NCBI RefSeq assembly: GCF_901538355.1
Contig: NZ_LR593887.1
Location: 1,898,920 to 1,962,919 of the forward strand
From: Tuwongella immobilis
GTDB taxonomy: Bacteria; Planctomycetota; Planctomycetia; Gemmatales; Gemmataceae
Direction of reading: 5' to 3'
Length of the DNA: 64,000 nucleotides
Both the position numbers and the translations under genes were made by a program. Below, piece by piece: positions 1 to 9,149 of the stretch. Numbering within the stretch: position 1 is the stretch's first letter; each line of letters opens with the position of its first letter. Under the pieces are notes generated by a model, which searched no databases, was not told where the DNA came from, and saw nothing but the letters and a program-made list of their open reading frames with translations.

Positions 1-53
1 TCATTCCATGCGATCATCAGGAAATTGTTCAACCAGCGACCAGGAACGATCCA

Positions 54-563
54 ATGCGACATCAGCCGCGAGATCATCTGATTCGCCTTCTCGCATCGCT
101 CAACGGAAGAGAAGTTTTCTGTGTCTATTGTGGCGTCTCAACCGGCTCGGTCTTGGATATTCACTTTACCCCCGTCAAACAGAGGCCAGAATCGCTCGGA
201 AATTCGCAGTTTTCTCGGCGTCATCGGGAATACATGGGGACGTTTTCTGTCTTTGTTGAGTGTACTTGGCGCATTCAGGGCCATGGCACGATTCTTGTTG
301 GTTCGGGGGATGCGACTGCTGATGGCGAGGAGGTTTTTCGCACGGTTCGAACGTTGGAAACTCGATTGGTGACGCAGGTGATTCTTCCGGCGATTGACCA
401 AATCCTCGATTTTGCGCTCTGCTTCGATAACGGTTTGCAACTCTTGGTGTTCTGCGACACGGGCAGGAACAGCCACGAAAACTTCACGGTGTTTGCTGAG
501 GATTCATGGATCTCCGTCGTAAACGGTTGTGCGATTGACTCGACATCTTCGAGCCTGCAATGA
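54..563 (+). CDS. Hypothetical protein
   Basis: A 169-residue protein that I do not recognise. The ATG at 54 is preceded by AGGAAC about seven bases upstream. The middle and C-terminal half look like a real folded domain: alternating hydrophobic stretches (TFSVFVECTWRIQ, QILDFALCFDNGLQLLVF) and an acidic turn (GSGDATADGEE), with no low-complexity sequence. No signal peptide or membrane segment is seen. The pattern resembles small beta-rich DUF proteins common in planctomycetes, but no family is assigned. The competing frames on both strands are arginine-rich or low in hydrophobic structure. It stands alone at the window edge with a gap of about 240 bases to the next gene. Confidence 0.6.
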   Translation: MRHQPRDHLIRLLASLNGREVFCVYCGVSTGSVLDIHFTPVKQRPESLGNSQFSRRHREYMGTFSVFVECTWRIQGHGTILVGSGDATADGEEVFRTVRTLETRLVTQVILPAIDQILDFALCFDNGLQLLVFCDTGRNSHENFTVFAEDSWISVVNGCAIDSTSSSLQ

Positions 564-803
564 TCGGGAGCGGGGATGATTCAGACGGCGGCGACTCTTT
601 CGGAGCGAATCGCATCCGGAAGGCCGATGGCCGCGGGGGCGTTCCGACTGGCTTTCTTGCATTGGCAACCGTGAGCGGAGATTTCGTCCATTGAACTCGA
701 CCGGGGTGATGGTGGGATGTTACCGGCGTGTGACAGACTGGCGGGGGGGGAAATGGTACGGTGATCTGGGTGGCGGAATCGTGTCATTGTGGGGGGAACG
801 TCT

Positions 804-1229
804 ATGAACCGCCGAGAGTTTTTTCCCAAGTTGGGGGCTTCCACCGGCGGGATGCTCACCGGGGCGGCTCTGGGTACGCTGGGGGCGACGGCATCGACGC
901 AGGCGTTTCAACCGATCGATTCCGGGCCGCAACTGCTGCGTGAATCGCAGATGAAGATGATTCTGCGGCGACCGGGATACCGCTTCACGGAACTCTATGC
1001 CAAGGAGGTCGAGTTTGTGGCTCGGGTGCGAATCGCCCGCGAGACGCCGTTACTGGAACTCTGGGCGGATGAGCAGTTGCCGTTGTTGATCCATTTACAC
1101 GGGGCGGGCGGTGGGTTGATCGAAGGGAAATGGTTGCGAGTGGTGGGGCTGATCATCGATACCGGGTATGGGGCGCTGATGGTCTGGCAGCGCCGCATGC
1201 AGTACGTCGAAGACAAGCCCGCTTCCTGA
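804..1229 (+). CDS. Hypothetical protein with Tat-like signal
   Basis: A 141-residue protein of unknown function. The ATG at 804 is preferred over the one at 789 because a GGGGGGAA run sits just before it. The N-terminus MNRREFF followed by a weakly hydrophobic glycine/alanine stretch (about residues 12-35) resembles a twin-arginine export signal, with a possible cleavage region near TASTQAF. The mature part has about 105 residues with a hydrophobic core (LPLLIHLHGAGGG; VVGLIIDTGYGALMVW) and no cysteines. Export through Tat is inferred from the signal only. It is convergent with the pseudouridine synthase gene downstream. Confidence 0.6.
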   Translation: MNRREFFPKLGASTGGMLTGAALGTLGATASTQAFQPIDSGPQLLRESQMKMILRRPGYRFTELYAKEVEFVARVRIARETPLLELWADEQLPLLIHLHGAGGGLIEGKWLRVVGLIIDTGYGALMVWQRRMQYVEDKPAS

Positions 1230-1295
1230 TGCGGGCGCCTCACCATTCAGGCGAGATGGCATTCGCCACGGTTCGCCTGAATCGACCAGACGCGA

Positions 1296-2792
1296 TTAGG
1301 CATCGTCTTCCGGCCATTCGTCCAGATCTTCATCTGCCGCAGTTCCAAGCGGACGATCGATGAACAGACCGTCATCGTCATCGTCGTCGTCCAGATCGTC
1401 GTCCAAATCATCCGCATCGAGATCATCCGCATGGAGATCATCGGCGGATGAATTCGCTGGCGTGGATGCGCCGTTGTCACCCGCGTTGTTGGCAAGTGCT
1501 TCGCCCGTCAGGGCTGCGCCAGCGATGATTCCACCGGCGAGAATTCCGGCGGGGAGCATGTCGGCGGGTTGGCTCGCGGCTGCGGCCGATTCGGCGGCGG
1601 GGTTTCGCAGCGCTTCCAGCAGGGTGGCCATGTCGTTGGGCAGCAGCGAATCCCAGTGCATTTTCGACCCGGTTTCCGGGTGAACGAAGCCCAGATGGGC
1701 GGCGTGCAGCATCGTGCGTTTGGCACCGGAGCGATCCGGCAGCGGGGCACCATGCAGCGGGCGATCGTACACCGTTTCGCCGGCCAGCGGGCAGCCCATT
1801 TCGCCCAGGTGGATGCGAACTTGGTGCGTGCGACCGGTCTCAAGGCGGCATTCCACCAGTGTGAATTCGCCTAATTCTTCGACAATGCGCACATGCGTGA
1901 CCGCACGCTGGGTCTGTTCGCCCGGCGTGATGACGCTGCCTCGGCGGCCATCTCCGCGATCATCGATGAAGTGCGATTCGATGCGACCCGCCGTCGGTTT
2001 GCCACGCACCAACGCCAGATATCGGCGTTCGATGGTATGCTCGCGGAATTGCTTCATCAGCGATTTCGCCGCGATTTTGTTGCGGGCGAAGACGACCAGC
2101 CCGGTGGTATCGCGGTCGATGCGATGCACGGAGATCAGTTTGCGATCGGGGGTGCCGATCGTCGGCGGAATGAGATCCGCGAGCGTTTTGGGCAGAAATC
2201 GCTTAGCGCGCTCGCCGAATTCGGCGGCTTCCTCGGCGTGTCGCATGGTGGTCATGCCAGCGGGCTTTTCGACAACCACCACGAAATCATCGACGTAGCG
2301 AATGCGCTCACTTGGCAGCATCGGCACCGGACGCGGCGCACGGGGCGGATTCGTCGGCTTGGGGCCGGGCGTCGGTTTGGCTTTCGCGGGGCGATCGTCA
2401 CGCGGCGATTGCGCGCGGGCGTCTCGATCCCGACTGGCGGTGCGATCCCGATCCCGGTCGCGCGGGGAAGCATCGCGGGGGGAATCGGGCCGATTGGCGG
2501 CGTTGGGTTTGGGTTGCGGTTTGGCCTTGGCAGCGGGACGAGCCGTGGAGACTTCGGCCTCTTCGGGCATCACCGCGCGCGACGGAAGCGCATGCTGGCC
2601 ATGCACTTCGATGCGCATGCCGACTTTCATCCGCATCACCGGATCGCCGGGAATATGGTTGTTCAACTTGATTTGACGTTTGAGCACGAGTCGTTTCGCC
2701 TGCGACCAGCTCAGTCGCAGCCGTTGGCGCAGCACGGCAGTCAGGGTGAGATCCGCCTCTTGGCGGGTAATGATAAACGAATCCAACAGCAT
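1296..2792 (-). CDS. RluA-family pseudouridine synthase with acidic tail
   Basis: A 498-residue protein that should isomerise uridine to pseudouridine in rRNA or tRNA. The N-terminal 65 residues look like an S4 RNA-binding domain (LRLSWSQAKRLVLKRQIKLN). A long Arg/Asp/Pro/Lys-rich linker follows (about 85-165), then the RluA catalytic domain with the signature HRIDRDTTGLVVFA, whose Asp is the expected nucleophile, and the RluA motif ETGRTHQVRIHL. The C-terminus (about 75 residues) is extremely acidic, with runs of Asp, and is not part of the usual family. The start at 2792 puts the S4 domain at the N-terminus and has GAGG upstream; longer upstream reading adds only Arg/Cys-rich sequence. The rRNA target cannot be told. 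Confidence 0.88.
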   Translation of the reverse strand: MLLDSFIITRQEADLTLTAVLRQRLRLSWSQAKRLVLKRQIKLNNHIPGDPVMRMKVGMRIEVHGQHALPSRAVMPEEAEVSTARPAAKAKPQPKPNAANRPDSPRDASPRDRDRDRTASRDRDARAQSPRDDRPAKAKPTPGPKPTNPPRAPRPVPMLPSERIRYVDDFVVVVEKPAGMTTMRHAEEAAEFGERAKRFLPKTLADLIPPTIGTPDRKLISVHRIDRDTTGLVVFARNKIAAKSLMKQFREHTIERRYLALVRGKPTAGRIESHFIDDRGDGRRGSVITPGEQTQRAVTHVRIVEELGEFTLVECRLETGRTHQVRIHLGEMGCPLAGETVYDRPLHGAPLPDRSGAKRTMLHAAHLGFVHPETGSKMHWDSLLPNDMATLLEALRNPAAESAAAASQPADMLPAGILAGGIIAGAALTGEALANNAGDNGASTPANSSADDLHADDLDADDLDDDLDDDDDDDGLFIDRPLGTAADEDLDEWPEDDA

Positions 2793-3014
2793 CCGCGTGC
2801 ATCCTCGAAACGATCGGCATAGAGTGAATTGATTTATTCTATGGCCGAAGTTGTGATTGACAAGAGCGAGCAGAGATGTTCCGCAAATCTGGCCGGGATT
2901 CGAGGCGGGGATCGCCCAGGGCACAGCCGGGCCGCAGACCGAATTGAAACGACTGCGGGAATCGCTATATTCAGCCGCATTCGGCGGATATGTGGCACTC
3001 GGGGTAGGTTCGCA

Positions 3015-4142
3015 ATGACGCGCCAGGCGATTCTCGAAGCGGCTCAGACAATTGTGGTCAAGGTGGGCACCAACGTGCTGTGCGATCCCAACGGCACGCT
3101 GGATCGCACGCGAATGCAGGCGCTGACCGATCAACTGGTGCGAATCCGTCAAACGGGCCGCCGGGTGGCGCTGGTGAGTTCCGGTGCGGTGGGCGCGGGG
3201 ATGGGGCGACTGGGGTTGGCGAAGCGACCCAGCGAGTTGCCGGAACTGCAGGCGTGTGCCGCGATTGGTCAGGCCGCGCTCATGCAGATGTATCAGGAAT
3301 GTCTAGCCCCATCGGGGGTGCAATCGGCTCAAATTTTGCTCACCGCCAGCGACTTCGATAATCGCACGCGGTATCTGAATGCTCGTCATACAATTCGCAC
3401 ACTGCTGGAGTGGAATTGTCTGCCGATTATCAACGAGAACGACACGATCAGCACCGCCGAAATCCGCTTCGGCGACAACGACCAACTCGCGGCGATGGTG
3501 ACGAATCTGCTGCAAGCCGAGTTGCTGATTCTGCTTACGGTGGTGGATGGCCTTTACTCGGCGGACCCCAATACCGATCCGACTGCCCGAATTCTGACAA
3601 CGGTGCCGACGATTGACCGATCGGTGACGGAGCTGGCCGGGGCGACCCGCTCGACGCTGGGCACCGGCGGCATGGGCAGCAAACTGCGGGCGGCGCGGCT
3701 GGCCACCAACGCGGGCGAGGCGGTCATCATGGCCAATGGGGCCAAGCCGGGAGTGATCGATGCGATCATGGGCGGAGCCGAAGTGGGAACGCTGTTTTTG
3801 CCGCACGGCGAAAATATGGCGGCGTGGAAGCGCTGGCTGGGATATACCGCCCAGCCTCGCGGTTCGCTGACGTTGGATGCTGGGGCCGTGACGGCGGTGG
3901 TGCAGAAGGGGCGAAGTTTACTGCCGATTGGCGTGCGGCAAGTGAGCGGCGATTTCGACGAAGGCGATGTCGTCTCGCTGCGGCAGGAAGATGGCCGCGA
4001 AATCGCTCGCGGGCTGTGTAACTACGATCATCGGGACGCCGCGCTGATCGTCGGGCAAAAGCGGGAGCAGATCGTCACGATCCTCGGACGGGTGCCGTAT
4101 GATGAGATGATCCATCGGGATAACTTGGTGGTGCTGGGATAA
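3015..4142 (+). CDS. proB: Glutamate 5-kinase
   Basis: A 375-residue enzyme that phosphorylates L-glutamate to gamma-glutamyl phosphate, the first step of proline synthesis. The amino-acid-kinase domain shows VVKVGTNVL near residue 14, SSGAVGAGMG near 55, IINENDTIS near 143, and the loop TGGMGSKLRAA near 220. The last ~95 residues form a PUA domain (GVRQVSGDFDEGDVVSL). The ATG at 3015 gives the normal family N-terminus; an upstream in-frame extension to 2829 is not family-like. It is divergent from the pseudouridine synthase gene, with about 220 bases between them for both promoters. proA is not adjacent. Confidence 0.95.
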   Translation: MTRQAILEAAQTIVVKVGTNVLCDPNGTLDRTRMQALTDQLVRIRQTGRRVALVSSGAVGAGMGRLGLAKRPSELPELQACAAIGQAALMQMYQECLAPSGVQSAQILLTASDFDNRTRYLNARHTIRTLLEWNCLPIINENDTISTAEIRFGDNDQLAAMVTNLLQAELLILLTVVDGLYSADPNTDPTARILTTVPTIDRSVTELAGATRSTLGTGGMGSKLRAARLATNAGEAVIMANGAKPGVIDAIMGGAEVGTLFLPHGENMAAWKRWLGYTAQPRGSLTLDAGAVTAVVQKGRSLLPIGVRQVSGDFDEGDVVSLRQEDGREIARGLCNYDHRDAALIVGQKREQIVTILGRVPYDEMIHRDNLVVLG

Positions 4143-4238
4143 CTGGCGGAACGCAAGCAAATTGACGCAGAAAATTTGGCATCTGCAAAATTGTGAGATA
4201 CAGTTCGACAGGAAATTTCAGATCCCCGGAGAATTCCA

Positions 4239-4385
4239 ATGGATATTCAGTGGATTCTGGGCATGCCCGGTCGGACTTATTCGCATGTCGTTTCGCAATA
4301 CGGAACGGTGGGCCTCATTGTCATGGGCATCGCCGCCTTCGGGTTGCTGGCGTTGCTCTATATTGCCTTTGATCGTCGTCGGTAA
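4239..4385 (+). CDS. Small single-span membrane protein
   Basis: A 48-residue protein with a clear ribosome-binding site (CCGGAGAA) before the ATG at 4239. It starts MDIQWILGMPGR and has one strongly hydrophobic stretch (about residues 23-44) that ends in the basic triplet RRR before the stop, so an N-out/C-in orientation is predicted by the positive-inside rule. No known function. It lies 96 bases after proB and just before an inverted-repeat hairpin, so it may be a separate short transcript. Confidence 0.6.
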   Translation: MDIQWILGMPGRTYSHVVSQYGTVGLIVMGIAAFGLLALLYIAFDRRR

Positions 4386-4411
4386 TCGTGTGTTCGAATG
4401 CCGACGCGAAC

Positions 4412-4450
4412 CTTGCCGACTCCCGGGATGAGTTCCCGCGAGTCGGCGAG
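4412..4450. terminator. Bidirectional hairpin between convergent genes
   Basis: A strong hairpin: the outer arms CTTGCCGACTC and GAGTCGGCGAG pair at 10 of 11 positions plus a G-U, and the inner arms CGGGA/TCCCG close a short loop. It lies between the plus-strand small membrane protein gene and the minus-strand VOC gene, where both transcripts must end. There is no T-tract, so termination is inferred from position and strength. Confidence 0.5.
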
Positions 4451-4498
4451 CAGGCGATTCGATTGCGATGCTTGGCGCATGCGAACGCCGATGCGGAT

Positions 4499-5329
4499 TC
4501 AGCTCACATATTGCAACAATTGCATGTTCACCCCACCGAGGTCGGTGCCGGGAATCGTTGCCGTGCGGGTGCCAGGCAGCACTCCGATGGCGGGATCACT
4601 CGGGTGGAATCCGGCCGCGCGGGCCTGGGCGACGGCGGCTTCCAGATCGGGCACTTCCCACGAGGTCATGCTCAGTAACCCCTGTGGCCGCTTCCAGATC
4701 GGGCTATCCGCGTCGGTTGGGCCGAGCAGTTCCAGCATGACATCGCCGATGCGAATTTGCCGAATGATCATCGTTGGAGTGACGATTTCACCCACCACTG
4801 GCAGATCGAGTTGATCGTGCCAGAATCGGGTGGTGGCCTCCAGTTGATGGGTGATGATCGCCAGATGGTCCATGCGTTTGAGCGGGAACGCATGCGCTGC
4901 GGGGACGGTTGGCAGCACCGAATCGTTGCACAGTCCGAAGGCGACGCCGGCTTCTTCGCGCAGGTCAAACCACGCGAATGGACCATCCAGCATGCAGGTC
5001 GCGGGGACACCCTTGGCAGCGAGTGTGGCGACACTCGAACGCAGATGCGGCACTTGGAGAATCAGGGCGACGGCCCCGGCACCCTGTTCGGCCAAGCGCT
5101 GGCTGGCTCGCCACCGAAGCGGGTGGTGCGGCTCCACATGCGCGGGCGGCTCGATGAATCGCAGCACTTGCAGCGGGTCGGAGTGGCCCACCACCAGCGA
5201 GCGGACATGCAAGTCCGGCACCGGAATTTGCAACGGGCCAATCGCGATGCCCAATCGGGCGTATTGCTCCGCGACGGCTTCCAGATTCGGGACCACTACC
5301 ACCATCGACTCAATCGCTGTGGCGTGCAT
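4499..5329 (-). CDS. VOC/glyoxalase-fold protein
   Basis: A 276-residue protein made of two vicinal-oxygen-chelate modules (about 1-135 and 145-276; the second starts KRMDHLAIITHQLEATTRFWHDQL). This fold binds a divalent metal and acts in glyoxalase, dioxygenase and epimerase enzymes. The second module keeps a likely metal His (DHLAII) and Glu (MLELLG); the first has Glu in place of some ligands. The start at 5329 has AAAGGA upstream. It lies 76 bases after the amidohydrolase on the same strand and is probably co-transcribed with it. Substrate unknown. Confidence 0.75.
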   Translation of the reverse strand: MHATAIESMVVVVPNLEAVAEQYARLGIAIGPLQIPVPDLHVRSLVVGHSDPLQVLRFIEPPAHVEPHHPLRWRASQRLAEQGAGAVALILQVPHLRSSVATLAAKGVPATCMLDGPFAWFDLREEAGVAFGLCNDSVLPTVPAAHAFPLKRMDHLAIITHQLEATTRFWHDQLDLPVVGEIVTPTMIIRQIRIGDVMLELLGPTDADSPIWKRPQGLLSMTSWEVPDLEAAVAQARAAGFHPSDPAIGVLPGTRTATIPGTDLGGVNMQLLQYVS

Positions 5330-5405
5330 GTTCGATTCCTTTCTCCCGAAGATCGGGCAGGGCGACGGGAGCATGATCGGAACGCAGCAACCCGTTTGGC
5401 TGCCG

Positions 5406-6452
5406 TTAGTTCCGCGATTGTAACAGCCGAACGGCGTTGTCGGTATACACCGCTTGCAGCAAATGCGTCGGCAGAGCCAGGCCGCGCAGCGTCGGTGTCG
5501 GCCCCTCGCCGGGTTGTGGCACATGATCCGGGTCGGCAATCGGCGATGGCCCCACCCAATCCGATTCCCAGAGCGTGCGCATGCACCAATAGCGACTTTC
5601 GTAATGCTCTTCCGGCAGTGGATGCCGCGTGACCAGATCCGTGCCCCAGAAAAAGCGATCCGGAAACTTCGTCACCAGCGCCCGAATCGCATTGGTGCGT
5701 TTGGAGATTTCCCGCACTTGCCATTTGGTCGCGCTGGTATCGACATAAAAATTCGGGTGCGACTCGAACAGTTCTTGGAGAAATTCCGGATTTTCCGGCG
5801 AGCCACCCATGTGGGCACCAATCCAGGTGCAATCGGAAAATTCCTGCATCAATCGACGCAGCGGAATATACTGATCGGCCTTGGTGCCATACTTGGCGGA
5901 ATCGGTGTAGACCGTCTCGAACCAGCGATCGGGGTCGCCGACGTGGACCATGACAATGCGGATGCCCGCTTGGATGGCGTGACGCAGCGCGGCAATTCGC
6001 CAGGGCGGATCGAGCGTGAGTCCGCGATCGCGTCCGCGTGGGGCGGCCCATAATTTGACAATTTCGATGCCCGCTTCCAGAAATCGATCGACCAAATCGA
6101 TGGCTGCGGAATCGGGTTCTTCCGGCTTTTTGTTGATCATTCCGTTGAATCGAATGCGGTCGCCGAGCCGTTCCCGCAGTGGGACAATATCTTGCGGCGG
6201 ACACATCGAAACGGTTTGGATGACGTGATACTGCTGGCCGATGTCGAGCATGCGGGCCGCCGAATCTGCCGAGCCAGCCGCGCCCGCGCCACCCGCCGGA
6301 CCCGCGGCTTGATCGCTGGGGGCGGTCATGGTGACATGGGCGTGCAGGTCGTAAATCGGGCCGGTGTAATGCAAATGCTGACGTTGGGAAAAGTCATGTC
6401 CCGTGCGATTCCATTCCGGGGCATCACCCTGCGTCGCGGGGGTATTGGTCAT
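5406..6452 (-). CDS. Amidohydrolase-family protein (TIM barrel)
   Basis: A 348-residue metal-dependent hydrolase of the amidohydrolase_2 type. Visible motifs are YDLHAHV near residue 35 (metal HxH), MVHVGDPDRW near 165, WIGAHMGGSPENPEF near 205, and FFWGTDLVTR near 265 (terminal metal Asp). Family members are decarboxylases or hydrolases; the substrate cannot be told. A short Ala/Gly-rich stretch (residues about 45-65) interrupts the barrel start. It is the first gene of a probable two-gene unit with the VOC protein, and it is divergent from the TPR/alpha-CTD gene. Confidence 0.8.
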   Translation of the reverse strand: MTNTPATQGDAPEWNRTGHDFSQRQHLHYTGPIYDLHAHVTMTAPSDQAAGPAGGAGAAGSADSAARMLDIGQQYHVIQTVSMCPPQDIVPLRERLGDRIRFNGMINKKPEEPDSAAIDLVDRFLEAGIEIVKLWAAPRGRDRGLTLDPPWRIAALRHAIQAGIRIVMVHVGDPDRWFETVYTDSAKYGTKADQYIPLRRLMQEFSDCTWIGAHMGGSPENPEFLQELFESHPNFYVDTSATKWQVREISKRTNAIRALVTKFPDRFFWGTDLVTRHPLPEEHYESRYWCMRTLWESDWVGPSPIADPDHVPQPGEGPTPTLRGLALPTHLLQAVYTDNAVRLLQSRN

Positions 6453-6640
6453 TCAGCGCGTTCCTTTCCGAGCACTCGTAACGATCCCGCAGGGAGGGGG
6501 GGCTTGCGGATACCCGGTGCTGTTCGCTATCATTGTATTTTTACCCTTGACAGCATGGCAACGGAAGTCGCCTCAATCCGATCCGAGAATCTCAGGATTG
6601 GGGGCCGGGACAGCCATCGGGGCCGGAGGAGTGATCGAGC

Positions 6641-7972
6641 GTGGACACGCCCATTGATTTGCGAGCGTTGCTGGTCGAACGCGAGGATTGTGATTCAGGC
6701 ACCGTCTCAAAACTGCGGGAAGGGTTGGCACAAGGCGGCAATCAACCGCGCGCCTTGCGCGAAGTACATGAGCTATTGGAAAAGAAACTCGAAACCGCCG
6801 ACCCCGTCAAAGCCAAGAAATGGCATCTGAAATTGGGGATTGTCTGCTTCTTCCTGGGCCGCATGGAAAAAGCCGTCGATCACCTCAAGCAGACCGAAGG
6901 GGCACTGTCCCAATTCTATCTGGGACGGGCACTGGTGAATCGGCAAGCCTGGGATGAGGCGCTGGAAGCCTTCGACACGGCGGAAAAGTCCGGCTACGCC
7001 GCCCCGCAAGTGCAATTGCAACGTGCCGGGATTTATCGTCAGAAGAACGAAGTGGCGACTGCCCGCGCGATTCTGGATAAGCTGAAGGAAATGGGCAGCC
7101 ACAGCGCAGAATATCACTTCCAATTGGCGGGCTGCCACCAAGCGGAAGGGATGCGTCTGGAGTTCATCAAGTCGTTGGAGCGTGCCGTCGAACTCGACCC
7201 CAGCCATACCGGGGCGCTGTTCCAACTCGGGTACGCCAATGATCTGGCGGGCAATGATGAAGACGCCATTGGCTACTACGAACGCTGCCTGAAGTATCCG
7301 CCCATCTACAAAGGTGTGCTCAACAATTTGGGCGTGCTGTACGAAGACACGGGCCGATTCGACAAGGCGATGGATTGCTACAATCGTCTGATTAAGGCGG
7401 ATCCGTTGGATGAACGCGCCAAGCTGTTCGCCCGCGATGCCGAACAATCGATGACGATGTATTATAATCCCGACGAAGAACAGACGAATATCCAATTCCG
7501 TCAGGTGTTGGAACTTCCCGTCTCGGACTTCGAGTTGTCGGTTCGCAGCCGCAACTGCTTGAAGAAAATGAACATCCGCACGCTGGGCGATCTGACGCGG
7601 ATCACCGAAGCCCAACTGCTGGCGAGCAAAAACTTCGGCGAAACCTCGCTGCTGGAAATTCGTCAGATTATGGATGCCAAGGGGTTGCGCGTTGGTCAAT
7701 CGTTGGAGCAAGGGGCGCAATTCGAAACGCGCTACCGCCCGCAACAGCCGATGAGCGCGGAAGAACAAGCGTTGTTGAACAAGTCGGTCAGCGAATTGAA
7801 CCTGTCGGTGCGTGCTCGCAAGTGCATGAACCGGCTGGCAATCAACACGCTTTCGGAATTGGTGTCGCGTTCGGCAGATGATTTGCTGGAAGCGAAAAAC
7901 TTTGGCATGACCTCGCTGACGGAAGTCCGCGACAAATTGTCGCAACTTGGGTTGAAATTGCGTGGCGACTGA
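6641..7972 (+). CDS. TPR protein with two RNA polymerase alpha-CTD-like domains
   Basis: A 443-residue protein. About residues 45-280 are tetratricopeptide repeats (for example YKGVLNNLGVLYEDTGRFDKAMDCYNRLIKADP). The C-terminus holds two copies of the helix-hairpin-helix fold of the RNA polymerase alpha C-terminal domain: ELSVRSRNCLKKMNIRTLGD with KNFGETSLLEIRQ, and LNLSVRARKCMNRLAINTL with KNFGMTSLTEVRD. In RpoA this domain contacts promoter UP elements and activators. There is no polymerase assembly domain here, so a regulator that mimics or competes with alpha is an inference. It starts with GTG after GGAGGA. The end overlaps tgt by 11 bases. Confidence 0.85.
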   Translation: MDTPIDLRALLVEREDCDSGTVSKLREGLAQGGNQPRALREVHELLEKKLETADPVKAKKWHLKLGIVCFFLGRMEKAVDHLKQTEGALSQFYLGRALVNRQAWDEALEAFDTAEKSGYAAPQVQLQRAGIYRQKNEVATARAILDKLKEMGSHSAEYHFQLAGCHQAEGMRLEFIKSLERAVELDPSHTGALFQLGYANDLAGNDEDAIGYYERCLKYPPIYKGVLNNLGVLYEDTGRFDKAMDCYNRLIKADPLDERAKLFARDAEQSMTMYYNPDEEQTNIQFRQVLELPVSDFELSVRSRNCLKKMNIRTLGDLTRITEAQLLASKNFGETSLLEIRQIMDAKGLRVGQSLEQGAQFETRYRPQQPMSAEEQALLNKSVSELNLSVRARKCMNRLAINTLSELVSRSADDLLEAKNFGMTSLTEVRDKLSQLGLKLRGD

Positions 7973-9107
7973 ACCGACTGCACCCACGCAACCTCCGGCG
8001 GCCATTCGGTTTACGCTTCTTGCGACTGATGGCCGCGCCCGGCTGGGACGCCTGGAAACACCCCATGGATTGGTGGATACGCCCATCTTCATGCCGGTTG
8101 GCACGCAAGCGACCGTGAAGGGGATCACCCCGGATCAGCTTGCGGCCTTTGGCTCGCGGATCATCCTGGGCAACACGTACCACCTGACCCTCCGCCCCGG
8201 CGATGCCCTCATCGCCGAGTTGGGGGGCTTGCACCGTTTCATGAGCTGGAACGGGCCGATTCTCACCGACTCGGGCGGCTACCAGGTGTTTAGCCTGGCC
8301 GATGTCCGCAAGATCACCGATGCCGGGGCGACGTTCAAATCGCATATCGATGGCAAGATTCTGGATCTCACCCCCGAACGGGCGGTCGAAATTCAGCAGA
8401 ATCTCGGCTCCGATATCGCCATGGTCTTGGACGAATGCCCGCCCGCGAAAGCCCCGGATGCGGTGATGCAAGCGGCGGTCGATCGGTCGATCCGCTGGGC
8501 GGAACGCTGCAAGGCGGCGCACACCCGCAAGGATCAGGCGCAATTTGCGATTATCCAAGGTGGGCTGGACATCAAACTTCGGCAACGCTGTGCGGAAGCC
8601 CTGGTGGCGATGGATTTTCCGGGATATGCCCAAGGCGGATTCAGCGTGGGCGAATCGCCGGAAGAGATGGCCGCCGCCCTGCCGGAATGCGTCGATGTGA
8701 TGCCGACCCACAAGCCGCGATACCTGATGGGCGTCGGTCGGCCGCAGGATCTGCTTGCGGGAGTTGCTTCGGGAATCGATATGTTCGATTGCGTGATGCC
8801 GACTCGCAATGGTCGCAATGCGATGGCGTTCACCAATTCCGGCCCGGTTCGCCTGCGGAATGCCCAACATCGGCGAGATCCCGCGCCGTTGGCGTCCGAT
8901 TGTGCCTGCTACACCTGCCAACATTTTAGTCGGGCATATTTGCATCATCTTTTTCATGTGGAAGAGATGCTCGGCCCGACGCTGGTTTCGTTGCATAATC
9001 TGGCGTTTTACTTGGACCTGATGGCCCGGACCCGATCCGCGATTGCCGCGGGACGGTTTGCGGAGTTCCATGCGGATTGTCTTGCCCGCTGGTCCGGAAA
9101 TGCCTAG
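7962..9107 (+). CDS. tgt: tRNA-guanine(34) transglycosylase
   Basis: A 381-residue enzyme that replaces G34 of GUN-anticodon tRNAs with the queuosine precursor preQ1. It shows FMPVGTQATVKG, LTDSGGYQVFSL (base-pocket Asp), GGFSVGE, GIDMFDCVMPTRNGRN (nucleophile Asp), and the zinc site CACYTCQHFSRAYLHH plus a downstream His. The start is GTG at 7962 inside the previous gene's last codons, which suggests translational coupling. The order tgt-yajC-secDF is conserved in many bacteria. Confidence 0.96.
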   Translation: MATEPTAPTQPPAAIRFTLLATDGRARLGRLETPHGLVDTPIFMPVGTQATVKGITPDQLAAFGSRIILGNTYHLTLRPGDALIAELGGLHRFMSWNGPILTDSGGYQVFSLADVRKITDAGATFKSHIDGKILDLTPERAVEIQQNLGSDIAMVLDECPPAKAPDAVMQAAVDRSIRWAERCKAAHTRKDQAQFAIIQGGLDIKLRQRCAEALVAMDFPGYAQGGFSVGESPEEMAAALPECVDVMPTHKPRYLMGVGRPQDLLAGVASGIDMFDCVMPTRNGRNAMAFTNSGPVRLRNAQHRRDPAPLASDCACYTCQHFSRAYLHHLFHVEEMLGPTLVSLHNLAFYLDLMARTRSAIAAGRFAEFHADCLARWSGNA

Positions 9108-9149
9108 GATCACTCTTTCACAGGCGATGCGACGCGGAGGGTGCGGTTC

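Noticed and set aside
2829-3014. N-terminal extension of proB
   Set aside because: The extra residues do not resemble the family; ATG 3015 gives the standard start.
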